Source of the DNA: Leptolinea sp. UBA1437
GTDB lineage: Bacteria > Chloroflexota > Anaerolineae > Anaerolineales > Anaerolineaceae
Reading direction: 5' to 3'
Assembly: GCA_002329625.1 (NCBI GenBank)
Contig: DCTP01000140.1
Location: 520 to 18,536, forward strand
Length of the DNA: 18,017 bases
Made by a program: the position numbers and the translations under genes. Below, piece by piece: positions 1 to 7,768 of the stretch; the stretch's first letter is position 1, and every line of letters starts with the position of its first letter. The notes below the pieces were generated by a model. It was not told the DNA's origin. It worked only from the letters and a program-made list of their open reading frames with translations, and did no database searches.

Positions 1-189
1 CCTATTTCATCTCCGCGGATCCGCCTTTCGGAAGATGCCGCCGTAAGCAGCCTGAGCCATTTAGAGCTGCTGGAACGTTATTGTGAATCGAATAAATATG
101 ACAAAAATGCGCTTCCCGGATTGCTGAATCTTGCAAAGCAAATATTTAATGATGTGGATATGGGGATTTCTGAAGGTTCCGAAACCTGA
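1..189 (+). CDS. sbcD: Probable exonuclease SbcD, C-terminal fragment (cut by window start)
   Basis: Frame 1 is open from the first base to a TGA at 187-189 and gives 62 residues with no start codon in the window, so the 5' part lies outside. The fragment ends in a helical stretch (SHLELLERYCESN, then LLNLAKQIFND) like the poorly conserved C-terminal cap of SbcD/Mre11 nucleases, which often has a 'hLELFerY' pattern. The catalytic phosphoesterase domain is not in the window, so the call leans on context: sbcC lies two genes downstream on the same strand, and SbcC and SbcD form one complex that cuts hairpins and blocked DNA ends. The next gene starts 43 nt after the stop, which suggests a shared transcript. 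An unrelated protein with a helical tail remains possible. Confidence 0.5.
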   Translation, partial: PISSPRIRLSEDAAVSSLSHLELLERYCESNKYDKNALPGLLNLAKQIFNDVDMGISEGSET

Positions 190-232
190 AAATTGGGTAC
201 CGGTTTTTTTAAAATGATGGATTTGAAAGGTT

Positions 233-1573
233 ATGTCACAACCACTTAGCAGTTTTTTATTATTAGTTGTTCTGATTATTATTAACGGAATTTTTTCAAT
301 GACGGAAATGGCGATTGTTTCGGTTCGAAAAGCCCGCCTTCAGCATGAAATGGAGAAAGGAAACCGAAAAGCCAGGACAGCTTTGGAGTTGTATGAAAAT
401 CCGAATGACTTTTTCTCGACCATTCAGATTTTCATCACATTGGTTGGTGTTATAACTGGTGCAGTCGGCGCCTCCGCTTTTTCCGGTCCCGTGGCCAATT
501 TGCTGGCAAAGGTTCCACTTTTCTCCTCCGTAGCAAATACCTTAGCGCTTTTGCTCGTTTCGATCGTGATCACTTACTTCAGTTTGGTAATCGGTGAATT
601 GATTCCGAAACGGCTCGCAATTTCTTTCCCCGAAAAGATCTCTCTGAACATGAGCGGGATAATGCGTGCGCTGTCCCGAATCACTAAGCCGCTGGTCAGC
701 TTCTTAAGTTGGTCGACCGAAATTGGTATCAAAATTTTGGGTGTCAAGAAAATCGAAGACGATTCTGTTTCGGAAGATGAAGTCAAAGTAATGATCGAGC
801 AGGGAACTCTCTCCGGCGTTTTTGATGAAACTGAACAGGATATTGTCGAGAGTGTATTCCGAATGAGTGATAAAACGGTTGACGGGATGATGACCCCCCG
901 AACCGAATTATGCTGGATCGATTTGGACGAACCGTTGGAAGAAAGCTTGGCGGAAATTAAGGAATCGGATGACAGTTATTTCCCTTTGGTTCGAGGAACA
1001 ACCGATAACGTGGTCGGAATTGTCTCCGCGAAAAAAATTTTGGATGCTTATATCAGCGGTGATGAAATCGATCTCAGCAAAATGGCAGAAACTCCTCTAT
1101 TTATTCCCGAAAGCAAACCGGCACTATCTGTTGTAGATGATTTGAGGGAATCCGGCAAGCAGGTGGCGATTGTTCTGGATGAGTACGGCGGATTTTCCGG
1201 CATGGTGACCTTGTTAGATATTTTGGAAGAACTGGTCGGAGACGTTCCCGGTTTATATGATACCTATCATCCCGAAATGGTCGAAAGGGAAGACGGTTCA
1301 TGGCTGATTGACGGTCAAATGGATATTGAAGAGTTTAAAGATGAACTCGGAATTAAACAACTCGCTGATGAAGATCGAGTCGGTTATCAGACGCTGGCCG
1401 GGTTTATGTTAAGCAAATTCGGTTTTATCCCCAAAGCCGGAGATTCTTTCGAAGCGGACGGCTATCGATTTGAAATTGTGGATATGGATAATCGTCGAAT
1501 CGATAAAGTGATGGTTACCAAATTAGCTTCCCCATCCGAAGATGACTCCGATAAGACCGATTCCGAAGAATAA
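233..1573 (+). CDS. CNNM/CBS-domain 'hemolysin-family' membrane protein (CorC/HlyC type)
   Basis: 446 residues, the normal length for the family. Residues 1-185 form the CNNM (DUF21) membrane domain: hydrophobic segments near 7-23, 62-84 and 103-123, the FSMTEMAIVS signature at 21-30, and GELIPKRLAI at 121-130. A CBS pair follows (about 215-335, with MMTPRTEL at 219-226 and DEYGGFSGMVTLLDILEELVG at the end of CBS2), then a CorC/HlyC transporter-associated domain (about 350-428) and an acidic tail. Family members are linked to Mg2+/Co2+ or Na+ transport, with CBS domains sensing nucleotides; 'hemolysin' is a historical name. Start: the ATG at 233 has AAAGG only 2 nt upstream, which is tight, but I see no in-frame alternative, as the ATGs at 214 and 217 are out of frame. 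It sits between a probable sbcD end and sbcC, likely in one operon. The family is clear; the transported ion is not. Confidence 0.93.
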   Translation: MSQPLSSFLLLVVLIIINGIFSMTEMAIVSVRKARLQHEMEKGNRKARTALELYENPNDFFSTIQIFITLVGVITGAVGASAFSGPVANLLAKVPLFSSVANTLALLLVSIVITYFSLVIGELIPKRLAISFPEKISLNMSGIMRALSRITKPLVSFLSWSTEIGIKILGVKKIEDDSVSEDEVKVMIEQGTLSGVFDETEQDIVESVFRMSDKTVDGMMTPRTELCWIDLDEPLEESLAEIKESDDSYFPLVRGTTDNVVGIVSAKKILDAYISGDEIDLSKMAETPLFIPESKPALSVVDDLRESGKQVAIVLDEYGGFSGMVTLLDILEELVGDVPGLYDTYHPEMVEREDGSWLIDGQMDIEEFKDELGIKQLADEDRVGYQTLAGFMLSKFGFIPKAGDSFEADGYRFEIVDMDNRRIDKVMVTKLASPSEDDSDKTDSEE

Positions 1574-1613
1574 GTCAAATCATGAAATGTGAAATTTTCC
1601 CAAAGGATAAAAA

Positions 1614-4184
1614 ATGATTCCACGTCTGCTGAAAATCAGCGGTTTTCTTTCCTATAAAGAACCGGTGGAGATTGACTTTACCCGGATCCATGTTGCCTGC
1701 ATTTCCGGTTCAAACGGCGCCGGAAAATCCGCCCTTTTGGATGCGATGACTTGGGCTTTATTCGGTCAAGCTCGGAAAAATGACGAGACGATTATCAATA
1801 ATTCCAGAAATATCGATGCAGCGGAAGTGACATTTGAGTTCGAATATGAATCAAACATTTATCGGATCATTCGCTGTCTCAGACGCGGAAAAACTTCCAC
1901 TGTCGATTTGTTGATTTGGAATCAGGAAACGGGAAACTGGCATCCGATGACCGAAAAATCCGTTCGCCAAACAAATAAAAGAATCGAAGAGTTGCTGCAC
2001 CTCGATTTTGAGACATTCATCAATGCTTCTTTTTTTCTGCAAGGAAAAGCGGATCAATTTACAAGTCAAAGCGCCGGTGATCGAAAAAAAATCCTTTCCA
2101 ACATCTTAGAATTGGATATTTGGGAAAAATACCAAACTGCCGCAGCCGAAAAACGCCGCAATCAGACTGTGAGATTATCTTTTCTTGAGAATCGACTGGA
2201 TGAAATCGAAAAAGAATTATCCGAAGAACCCCAGCGCAGAGAGGTTTTGAACAGGTTGGATGAAGAATTGAAAAAGTCCGAAGAGCAGTTGGTAATCAAA
2301 CAACAAGCCTGGCAAAATGCAAAATCCGCCGAAACGCTTTTGGAATCCCATCAAGCCGCTTATCAGTCTCTTCTGCAGAATTATGAAAAGAGTGTCAGGC
2401 AAATCGATGCACAAAAAAGTCGGTTGTCGAAACGGACTCTCGAATCTTTGTCTATTCAGGAATTGCTGAAAGAGGAGCCGGAAATCGAGTCGGGATACCG
2501 GCAATTACAGAAAATTCGGGAAGAATTATCCGAATGGAACAAAAAAGCGCTGGAAAATTATCGGATCGACGGAGAGCGAAAAGAGATAACGGGTAAAATC
2601 GGTCAATTGCGTGCCGGTTTGGAATCCGAACAAGCCACACTTCGACAAGAAATTCTCAGGCTGGAAAAGAATTTCGAATTAATACCAGAATTATTCCAAA
2701 AACAAAAAGAGCTTCAAACACAAATTGAAAGTATTGAAGCATTCCTTTCCGAAAAAGAATCTGTGAATGAATCTCTTCGGAACATTACGGAAATCATCGT
2801 AGAAAAACGGGCGGAGAATCAACAATTGGATGCCCAAATGCGGGATTTAAAGAAGCGAATAACGGAACTTCAGGCCGCTCAAGTGGGGACCCCTTGCCCT
2901 TTTTGTGGAAGGGAATTGGATGAGGAACATACCCTCACCTATTTACAAAGCATGCAGCTTGACGGGAAAAAGTTGGGAGACCGATACCGAATCAATAGCG
3001 AAGAACTGAAAAAGCTAAATGAGGAAAATGATGCCCTTAATCGGAAATTATTAGAAATCCAAAATGCTGAAAAAAAGCACCTCGAACTTTCACGTATGCT
3101 CGCACCGATTTCCGCCGAGATCAAAAAAATTCAGGAAAATGAACCTTATCGCCAAAATTTATCCGATCGTTTGAGCGAAATTCAAAAATTGCTGGAAACG
3201 GAATCTTTCTGCGTGAAAGAGCGGCAAAGGTTATCCATGCTCGAAGAACAGGCAAAAGCACTCGGATATAATCCCGCAGCCCATGAGCAATGTCGGGAAA
3301 AAGAATCCGAATTGGCTCAGAGCGAAAACCGCTGGCAGGAAGTACAGCAGGCAAAAGCCGCTTTACAGCCGATTCAACGTGAAATTATCGATTTAACCAA
3401 TCAGATCGCTGTTGATGAAAAAGAATTAGAGCAGATTGAAGGCTCCGTGGAACAGCAAAAAGCAGCGCTGGATGAATTTTCGGCAAACTTACCGGATTTA
3501 CAAAAGGCGAAGAAGGAATTTGATACCGTTCAGGCTGAAACAAACCGTATCCGATTGGAAAAAGGAGCCGCGGAACAGCTCGTTTCCGTCTTAGAGTCAT
3601 TGAAAAAGCAGAAACAGGAGGTCATTCGCGAACGGGAGGAAGTCAACCTTCAAATTTCTCAGCTGAAATACCTTGAAAAAGCTTTTTCAAAAAACGGAAT
3701 CCCGGCAATCTTGATTGATCAGGCACTTCCTGAAATCGAAGAGCATGCCAATCTGATTCTGGGAAAATTGACGGATGAAAGAATGTCTGTCCGCTTTTCC
3801 ACTCAAAAAGAGTACAAAGATAAGAACCGGGAAGATAAAATTGAGACCTTAGCTATTTTTATCAGCGATGAGACAGGATCGAGAGAATACGAATTATTTT
3901 CCGGAGGGGAGGCGTTTCGGATCAATTTTGCGATTCGTTTGGCGCTTTCCCATATTCTTACCAAAAGAGCCGGTGCCCGGTTACAGATGCTGGTAATTGA
4001 TGAAGGCTTCGGCAGTCAGGATGAGGAAGGGCGCCAGAGATTGATCGAAGCGATAATCGCCGTTCAGGATGATTATAAAAAAATCTTGGTCATCACCCAT
4101 TTGGATGAACTCAAAGATGCCTTTCCGTCTCGAATCGAAGTTGAAAAAACACCTGACGGATCGCGGGTAAATGTAATCGAATGA
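1614..4184 (+). CDS. sbcC: Exonuclease SbcC, Rad50-like ATPase subunit
   Basis: 856 residues, somewhat shorter than the roughly 1000-residue E. coli protein but usual for many bacteria. The N-terminal ABC half has Walker A GSNGAGKS at 32-39. A long Glu/Lys/Gln-rich coiled coil (about 170-690) is broken at its apex by the zinc-hook CPFC (Cys428 and Cys431), through which two SbcC molecules dimerise. The C-terminal half has the ABC signature SGGEA at 763-767, Walker B ending in Asp796-Glu797, the GSQD D-loop just after it, and the H-loop His829. With SbcD it forms an ATP-dependent nuclease that opens DNA hairpins and processes blocked double-strand ends in the cytoplasm. The start at 1614 has AAAGGAT about 7 nt upstream, 40 nt after the CNNM gene. 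Its stop overlaps the next start (ATGA), so it is probably co-transcribed and coupled with a glycosyltransferase. All motifs are intact. Confidence 0.96.
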   Translation: MIPRLLKISGFLSYKEPVEIDFTRIHVACISGSNGAGKSALLDAMTWALFGQARKNDETIINNSRNIDAAEVTFEFEYESNIYRIIRCLRRGKTSTVDLLIWNQETGNWHPMTEKSVRQTNKRIEELLHLDFETFINASFFLQGKADQFTSQSAGDRKKILSNILELDIWEKYQTAAAEKRRNQTVRLSFLENRLDEIEKELSEEPQRREVLNRLDEELKKSEEQLVIKQQAWQNAKSAETLLESHQAAYQSLLQNYEKSVRQIDAQKSRLSKRTLESLSIQELLKEEPEIESGYRQLQKIREELSEWNKKALENYRIDGERKEITGKIGQLRAGLESEQATLRQEILRLEKNFELIPELFQKQKELQTQIESIEAFLSEKESVNESLRNITEIIVEKRAENQQLDAQMRDLKKRITELQAAQVGTPCPFCGRELDEEHTLTYLQSMQLDGKKLGDRYRINSEELKKLNEENDALNRKLLEIQNAEKKHLELSRMLAPISAEIKKIQENEPYRQNLSDRLSEIQKLLETESFCVKERQRLSMLEEQAKALGYNPAAHEQCREKESELAQSENRWQEVQQAKAALQPIQREIIDLTNQIAVDEKELEQIEGSVEQQKAALDEFSANLPDLQKAKKEFDTVQAETNRIRLEKGAAEQLVSVLESLKKQKQEVIREREEVNLQISQLKYLEKAFSKNGIPAILIDQALPEIEEHANLILGKLTDERMSVRFSTQKEYKDKNREDKIETLAIFISDETGSREYELFSGGEAFRINFAIRLALSHILTKRAGARLQMLVIDEGFGSQDEEGRQRLIEAIIAVQDDYKKILVITHLDELKDAFPSRIEVEKTPDGSRVNVIE

Positions 4185-5263
4185 AAATCGGCATTGTCCA
4201 ACGAGTTCTGGCGGAGTATCGTGTCCCATTGTTTGATCTTTTGGCAGAATCATATGATGGGAATGTATCGGTATTTGCCGGTGATCCGCGGAAAGATGAG
4301 ATGATCGATACCTCGCGGAAATTGGAAAAAGCACATTTTTACTATGCAAATAACAAGCATCTATTTCATGGCAAATTTTATCTTTGCTTTCAAACGAATA
4401 TCTTTCAATGGATGAGAAGCCAAAATCTGGATGTCTTGATCGTAGAGGCGAATAATCGCTATCCTTTAACCCGATGGGCAATTCATTGGATGCATCGGCG
4501 AAACAGGCCAGTAATCGGATGGGGATTGGGAGCGGGCTTTGGCCAAAACCGTTTGAAAAGAAGATTGTTTCGTCAATTTGATGCGATCCTGACTTACAGC
4601 GGAGCCGGGGCTGAATCTTATCGAAAAATAGGAGTATCTCCTGAAAAAATCTTTATCGCAAAAAATGCCGTTACCGAACGACCGAAAAGGGATTTACCTC
4701 CCAAACGAAGTTCGGAAATATCCGATCATCCCGTGATTCTTTTCGTCGGAAGATTGCAGGAAAGGAAGCGGGTTGATTTGCTCATCGAGGCTTGTGCCGC
4801 TTTGAAAGATTCCGTGAGCCCGATCCTTTGGATTGTCGGCGATGGACCAGCCAGACAACAGATTACGGAATTAGCTGCAAAGATTTTCCCGCAAACATTA
4901 TTTTTCGGTGCCCTTTATGGGCAGGAATTGACTGAAAAATTTGAGCAGGCTGATTTGTTCGTTTTACCCGGAACGGGGGGATTGGCTCTCCAGCAAGCAA
5001 TGGCATCGGGCTTGCCTGTTATCGCTGCCGAAGCGGACGGGACCCAAATGGATTTGGTACGGGAAGAAAATGGCATATTGGTTAAGCCCGGTGATTTAGA
5101 AATGCTGACAAATGCCATTCGAACCTTGCTGAGCGATTCACCACAATTGCGAAAAATGGGTGACCGATCTTTTCAAATCGTACGAAATGAAATTAATTTG
5201 GAAAATATGGCAAAATCATTCGAAGAAGCGATCACATATGCAGTCCAGAATCGGAAAAAATAA
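4181..5263 (+). CDS. GT-B glycosyltransferase (GT4-like) lacking the usual EX7E glutamates
   Basis: 360 residues with two Rossmann-like halves. The N-terminal acceptor domain opens with MKIGIVQRVL and resembles surface-polysaccharide transferases. The C-terminal nucleotide-sugar domain has FVGRLQERKRVD (188-199), VGDGP (219-223) and the PGTGGLALQQAMASG block (263-277). In most GT4 enzymes the last block carries E-x7-E; here the two positions are Gly264 and Gln272, although the surrounding 'GGLAL..AMA.GLPV' pattern is typical of a GT4 subgroup. It has no signal peptide or membrane segment and is likely a cytoplasmic, membrane-associated enzyme adding a sugar to a lipid-linked or polysaccharide acceptor. 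The start codon overlaps the sbcC stop (ATGA at 4181-4184), which indicates translational coupling. A second glycosyltransferase follows 46 nt later. Donor and acceptor cannot be told from sequence. Confidence 0.88.
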   Translation: MKIGIVQRVLAEYRVPLFDLLAESYDGNVSVFAGDPRKDEMIDTSRKLEKAHFYYANNKHLFHGKFYLCFQTNIFQWMRSQNLDVLIVEANNRYPLTRWAIHWMHRRNRPVIGWGLGAGFGQNRLKRRLFRQFDAILTYSGAGAESYRKIGVSPEKIFIAKNAVTERPKRDLPPKRSSEISDHPVILFVGRLQERKRVDLLIEACAALKDSVSPILWIVGDGPARQQITELAAKIFPQTLFFGALYGQELTEKFEQADLFVLPGTGGLALQQAMASGLPVIAAEADGTQMDLVREENGILVKPGDLEMLTNAIRTLLSDSPQLRKMGDRSFQIVRNEINLENMAKSFEEAITYAVQNRKK

Positions 5264-5309
5264 AATATTTTCGAAATAGATTTCATTTTGGTCAGAGAAA
5301 AAGGTATTC

Positions 5310-6527
5310 ATGAAGATTTTGATCCTTGCGGACGGAAGAAGCCCAATTACGCTGAATTGGTTGCGAAGCCTGAAAAGTTTGAATCATCAGATTATTTTGG
5401 TTTCAAGCTATCTTTGCGAAAAACCAAAAGAAGCAGATGAATTTTTTATTCTTCCCGTCGCTTTCTCGGGCTTATCCGGTTCATCGATTCCCAAAAACAA
5501 AGCAAAAGATGGGAGTAAATCCGAAGGGTCCGACCGGACTTTTATCAGAAGATTCCGTCCGTTGCTGATCAATTTCAGGTATATCTTGGGACCTTTTTCG
5601 TTACCGCTTACCGCCCGGAAATTCAACAGGATCGTAAGCCAAACAAATCCCGATTTAATTCATGCATTACGAATCCCTTATGAAGGCATGCTGCTTTCTT
5701 TTTATCGGGGAAAGATTCCGTGTGCAGTTTCGATTTGGGGAAATGATATCACTCTACATGCTCAGGGTTCCGCAATGATGCGTCAATTGACCCAAAAAAC
5801 ACTAAAAAAAGTCAGAGGACTGGCGGCGGATACAAACCGTGATATCCGACTGGGGGAAAATTGGGGCTTTCCAGCCGATGAGCCGATTTTAGTCGTCCCT
5901 GGTAACGGCGGAATTGATTTTACCAAAGTGCGAATAACGGCTGAAAAGGAACAAGTGGGACTGAATTGGTTGCCGGAAAACTGGAATATTGTAATCAACC
6001 CGCGTGGTTTTCGCCCGGGAAGCGTACGAAATGACACTTTTTTTCAAAGCATTCCCTTGATATTACGCCAATTTCCCAATACGCTTTTTCTGTGCTGTTC
6101 AATGGCCGGGCAACCTGAAGCGGATGCTTGGTTGGATGAACTCCAGATTCATCGTAATACGATGCTTCTGCCTACGATTCCGCAAGAGCTTTTGTGGTCA
6201 CTTTTTTCTCGGGCGCAAGTGACGGTTAGCATCAGCGAGCATGACGGGACACCCAACTCTTTGCTTGAAGCGATGACTTGCGGATGTTTTCCCGTGGCCG
6301 GGGATATCGAATCCATTCGTGAATGGATTACGCCGGGAGTAAACGGATTGTTGGTAGATCCGAATAATCCGGAACAGTTGGCTTCTGCCGTGATCAGTGC
6401 TTTGTTAAATGAAAAACTTCGATCCGATGCCGCTGAAATAAATCGACAAATCATTTTGGAACGGGCTGATTCGGAGATTGTACGAACCGAAATCGAAGTT
6501 TTCTATAATCAATGTCTGAGTGATTAG
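5310..6527 (+). CDS. GT-B glycosyltransferase (GT4-like)
   Basis: 405 residues. The N-terminal half begins MKILILADGRSPITLNWL, a glycine-rich strand-loop with a 'search by contact' helix typical of GT4 acceptor domains, and includes SIWGNDITLH (141-150). The C-terminal half contains the donor-site block SISEHDGTPNSLLEAMTCG (307-325), where the E-x7-E motif reads Asp312-x7-Glu320, and GVNGLLVDP (343-351). DGTPNSLLEAM is a common variant in bacterial polysaccharide glycosyltransferases. AAGG lies 5 nt upstream of the ATG, a good ribosome binding site. It follows the previous glycosyltransferase by 46 nt and probably acts in the same pathway. The gene ends 3 nt before the convergent oxidoreductase gene. 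The family is firm; sugar specificity is unknown. Confidence 0.9.
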   Translation: MKILILADGRSPITLNWLRSLKSLNHQIILVSSYLCEKPKEADEFFILPVAFSGLSGSSIPKNKAKDGSKSEGSDRTFIRRFRPLLINFRYILGPFSLPLTARKFNRIVSQTNPDLIHALRIPYEGMLLSFYRGKIPCAVSIWGNDITLHAQGSAMMRQLTQKTLKKVRGLAADTNRDIRLGENWGFPADEPILVVPGNGGIDFTKVRITAEKEQVGLNWLPENWNIVINPRGFRPGSVRNDTFFQSIPLILRQFPNTLFLCCSMAGQPEADAWLDELQIHRNTMLLPTIPQELLWSLFSRAQVTVSISEHDGTPNSLLEAMTCGCFPVAGDIESIREWITPGVNGLLVDPNNPEQLASAVISALLNEKLRSDAAEINRQIILERADSEIVRTEIEVFYNQCLSD

Positions 6528-6530
6528 CCA

Positions 6531-7529
6531 TTAACTTTTAATCTCTTTGACTTTTACCCATTCTCCGTCGTTTTCAGCTGATTTCTGAGCGGCGTTGATA
6601 AATGCCATATTCCGGGCTGCATCCGTAGCATCATAACGGACCGGTTTATGGTTGATGACACAATCCGAAAAATGTTCAATCATTCGGGTATATTCGTTGG
6701 TACTGTCTCGAAATGTGGAACGGATACCTAAGATTTCCTGCGTTACCGTACCGTTTAATACTCCTGTCTGGAAACCGTTATAAGCGGTAATCCAGCCTTT
6801 GGTTCCGTTAATAGTGTATCCGATCGGAGCATCCGAAGTGAACCCGCAAAGGATCTGAGCTTGTTTTCCCGAAGGGAAGCGGGCAAAAATTCCCATCCGG
6901 TCATCGATACCGGGCTTTCGATAATGGGCAATCGCAGAAACGGCAGTGGGTTCTTCGGCGAAGAATGTCCGGCTGGCATTGATTCCGTAGCAGCCTACGT
7001 CCATAACCGCTCCGCCGGCAAGTTTCTGATCCCATCTTACATCTTCCGTATCGGAAAGAATAAATGTAAAACTTGCTTGAAGGGATTCGATTTCTCCCAA
7101 AGCACCTGAATGAACCTGTGAAATCACAAATTCCGTTAAGGGATGAAATCGATACATAAATGCTTCCATGAGAACGATGTCTTTTGCTTCAGCCGCCTGC
7201 TTCATTTCCAAACAATCTTCCGGAGTAGGAGCCAATGGTTTTTCACAAAGAACGTGCTTTCCCGCCGCAATTGCTTTTAATGACCATTCCTTATGCAACC
7301 CGTTCGGTTGGGGAATATATACGGCATTAATATCTTTCTGAGCCAAAAGTTCTTCATAACTCCCATAAGCGGTTTCAATTCCGTTTTCTTCGGCATAACG
7401 TCTCGACTTTTCCGAATTTCGACTGGCGACAGCTAACACTTCAGCGTTTTTTGCATTTCGAATAGCCGGGATAAATCGTAATTTGGCAATTCCGGCTGTC
7501 CCTAATATTCCGAATCTTATCTTTTCCAT
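6531..7529 (-). CDS. Gfo/Idh/MocA-family NAD(P)-dependent oxidoreductase (copy 1)
   Basis: 332 residues, standard length. The N-terminal Rossmann domain has GILGTAGIA at 7-15 and the EKP motif at 96-98, whose lysine is the usual catalytic residue. The C-terminal domain carries GGAVMDVGCYGIN (172-184). This variant resembles the branch containing D-xylose dehydrogenase, 1,5-anhydrofructose reductase and dimeric dihydrodiol dehydrogenase. It probably oxidises or reduces a sugar or sugar derivative with NAD(P)H in the cytoplasm; the exact substrate cannot be read. AGAGGA 5 nt before the ATG gives a good ribosome binding site. It is a close paralogue of the gene at 9786-10769, sharing MEK(I/L)(R/K)FGILG, KHVLCEKPLA, MEAFMYRFHPL and NEYTRMIEHFSDCV. 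It meets the glycosyltransferase operon tail to tail. Its own promoter may lie at 7567-7595. Confidence 0.92.
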   Translation of the reverse strand: MEKIRFGILGTAGIAKLRFIPAIRNAKNAEVLAVASRNSEKSRRYAEENGIETAYGSYEELLAQKDINAVYIPQPNGLHKEWSLKAIAAGKHVLCEKPLAPTPEDCLEMKQAAEAKDIVLMEAFMYRFHPLTEFVISQVHSGALGEIESLQASFTFILSDTEDVRWDQKLAGGAVMDVGCYGINASRTFFAEEPTAVSAIAHYRKPGIDDRMGIFARFPSGKQAQILCGFTSDAPIGYTINGTKGWITAYNGFQTGVLNGTVTQEILGIRSTFRDSTNEYTRMIEHFSDCVINHKPVRYDATDAARNMAFINAAQKSAENDGEWVKVKEIKS

Positions 7530-7566
7530 AAGTTCCTCTTTTTTTATTCAATCGATTGTTAAAAGT

Positions 7567-7595
7567 ATACTAAAGAATGCCTGGGCATGACTCAA
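7567..7595 (-). promoter_or_regulatory. Candidate promoter for oxidoreductase copy 1
   Basis: On the minus strand, TTGAGT (7595-7590) is followed after 17 nt by TAGTAT (7572-7567). A second -10-like TATACT overlaps at 7569-7564 but would need a 20-nt spacer. Transcription would start roughly 30 nt upstream of the ATG at 7529. Both boxes are 4/6 matches, so this is tentative; read-through from the upstream membrane-protein gene is the alternative. Confidence 0.35.
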
Positions 7596-7642
7596 CAACA
7601 AGAATAAAATCTCAGCAATGATGGACTTAAGGATAAGCTGGC

Positions 7643-7768
7643 ATGTTTGTTAATCAATCTCAAGAAAAATCCCCGATAAATTTAAGGAGGTTGATCCACA
7701 CTGCTTATGCCCCTCACGCCGCTGAGAAAAATGTTGATCTGTATTACAGAGATTCCAATTCCCTTTGA
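7643..7768 (+). pseudogene. Short reading frame resembling a sensor histidine-kinase fragment (possible relic)
   Basis: This 41-codon plus-strand frame lies in the 214-nt gap between the two minus-strand genes and overlaps the 3' end of the membrane-protein gene by 25 nt. Its product contains INLRRLIHTAYAP followed by AAEKNVDLYYRD. This is like the linker between the phospho-acceptor helices and the ATPase domain of histidine kinases (pattern 'v-D/N-L..LI...A..K.v.l'). An AAGGA lies about 8 nt before the ATG. No kinase N-, G- or H-box is present on either side, so if the likeness is real this is a decayed remnant. It could equally be a chance frame or an unrecognised small protein. The rest of the gap (7530-7743) shows only the candidate promoter and a strong Shine-Dalgarno-like string at 7684-7690. 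Confidence 0.2.

Noticed and set aside
3981..4481. 166-codon minus-strand frame across the sbcC/glycosyltransferase junction
   Set aside because: It is wholly antisense to two clearly recognised genes and shows no family motif or ribosome binding site; it is a shadow frame.
6522..6542. GATTA/TAATC inverted repeat at the convergent gene ends
   Set aside because: Only 5 A-T-rich base pairs with a long loop and no T-tract; too weak for a terminator.
7684..7697. 16S rRNA 3' end fragment
   Set aside because: Only 14 nt match, with one insertion, and no rRNA sequence precedes them; not callable as rRNA.
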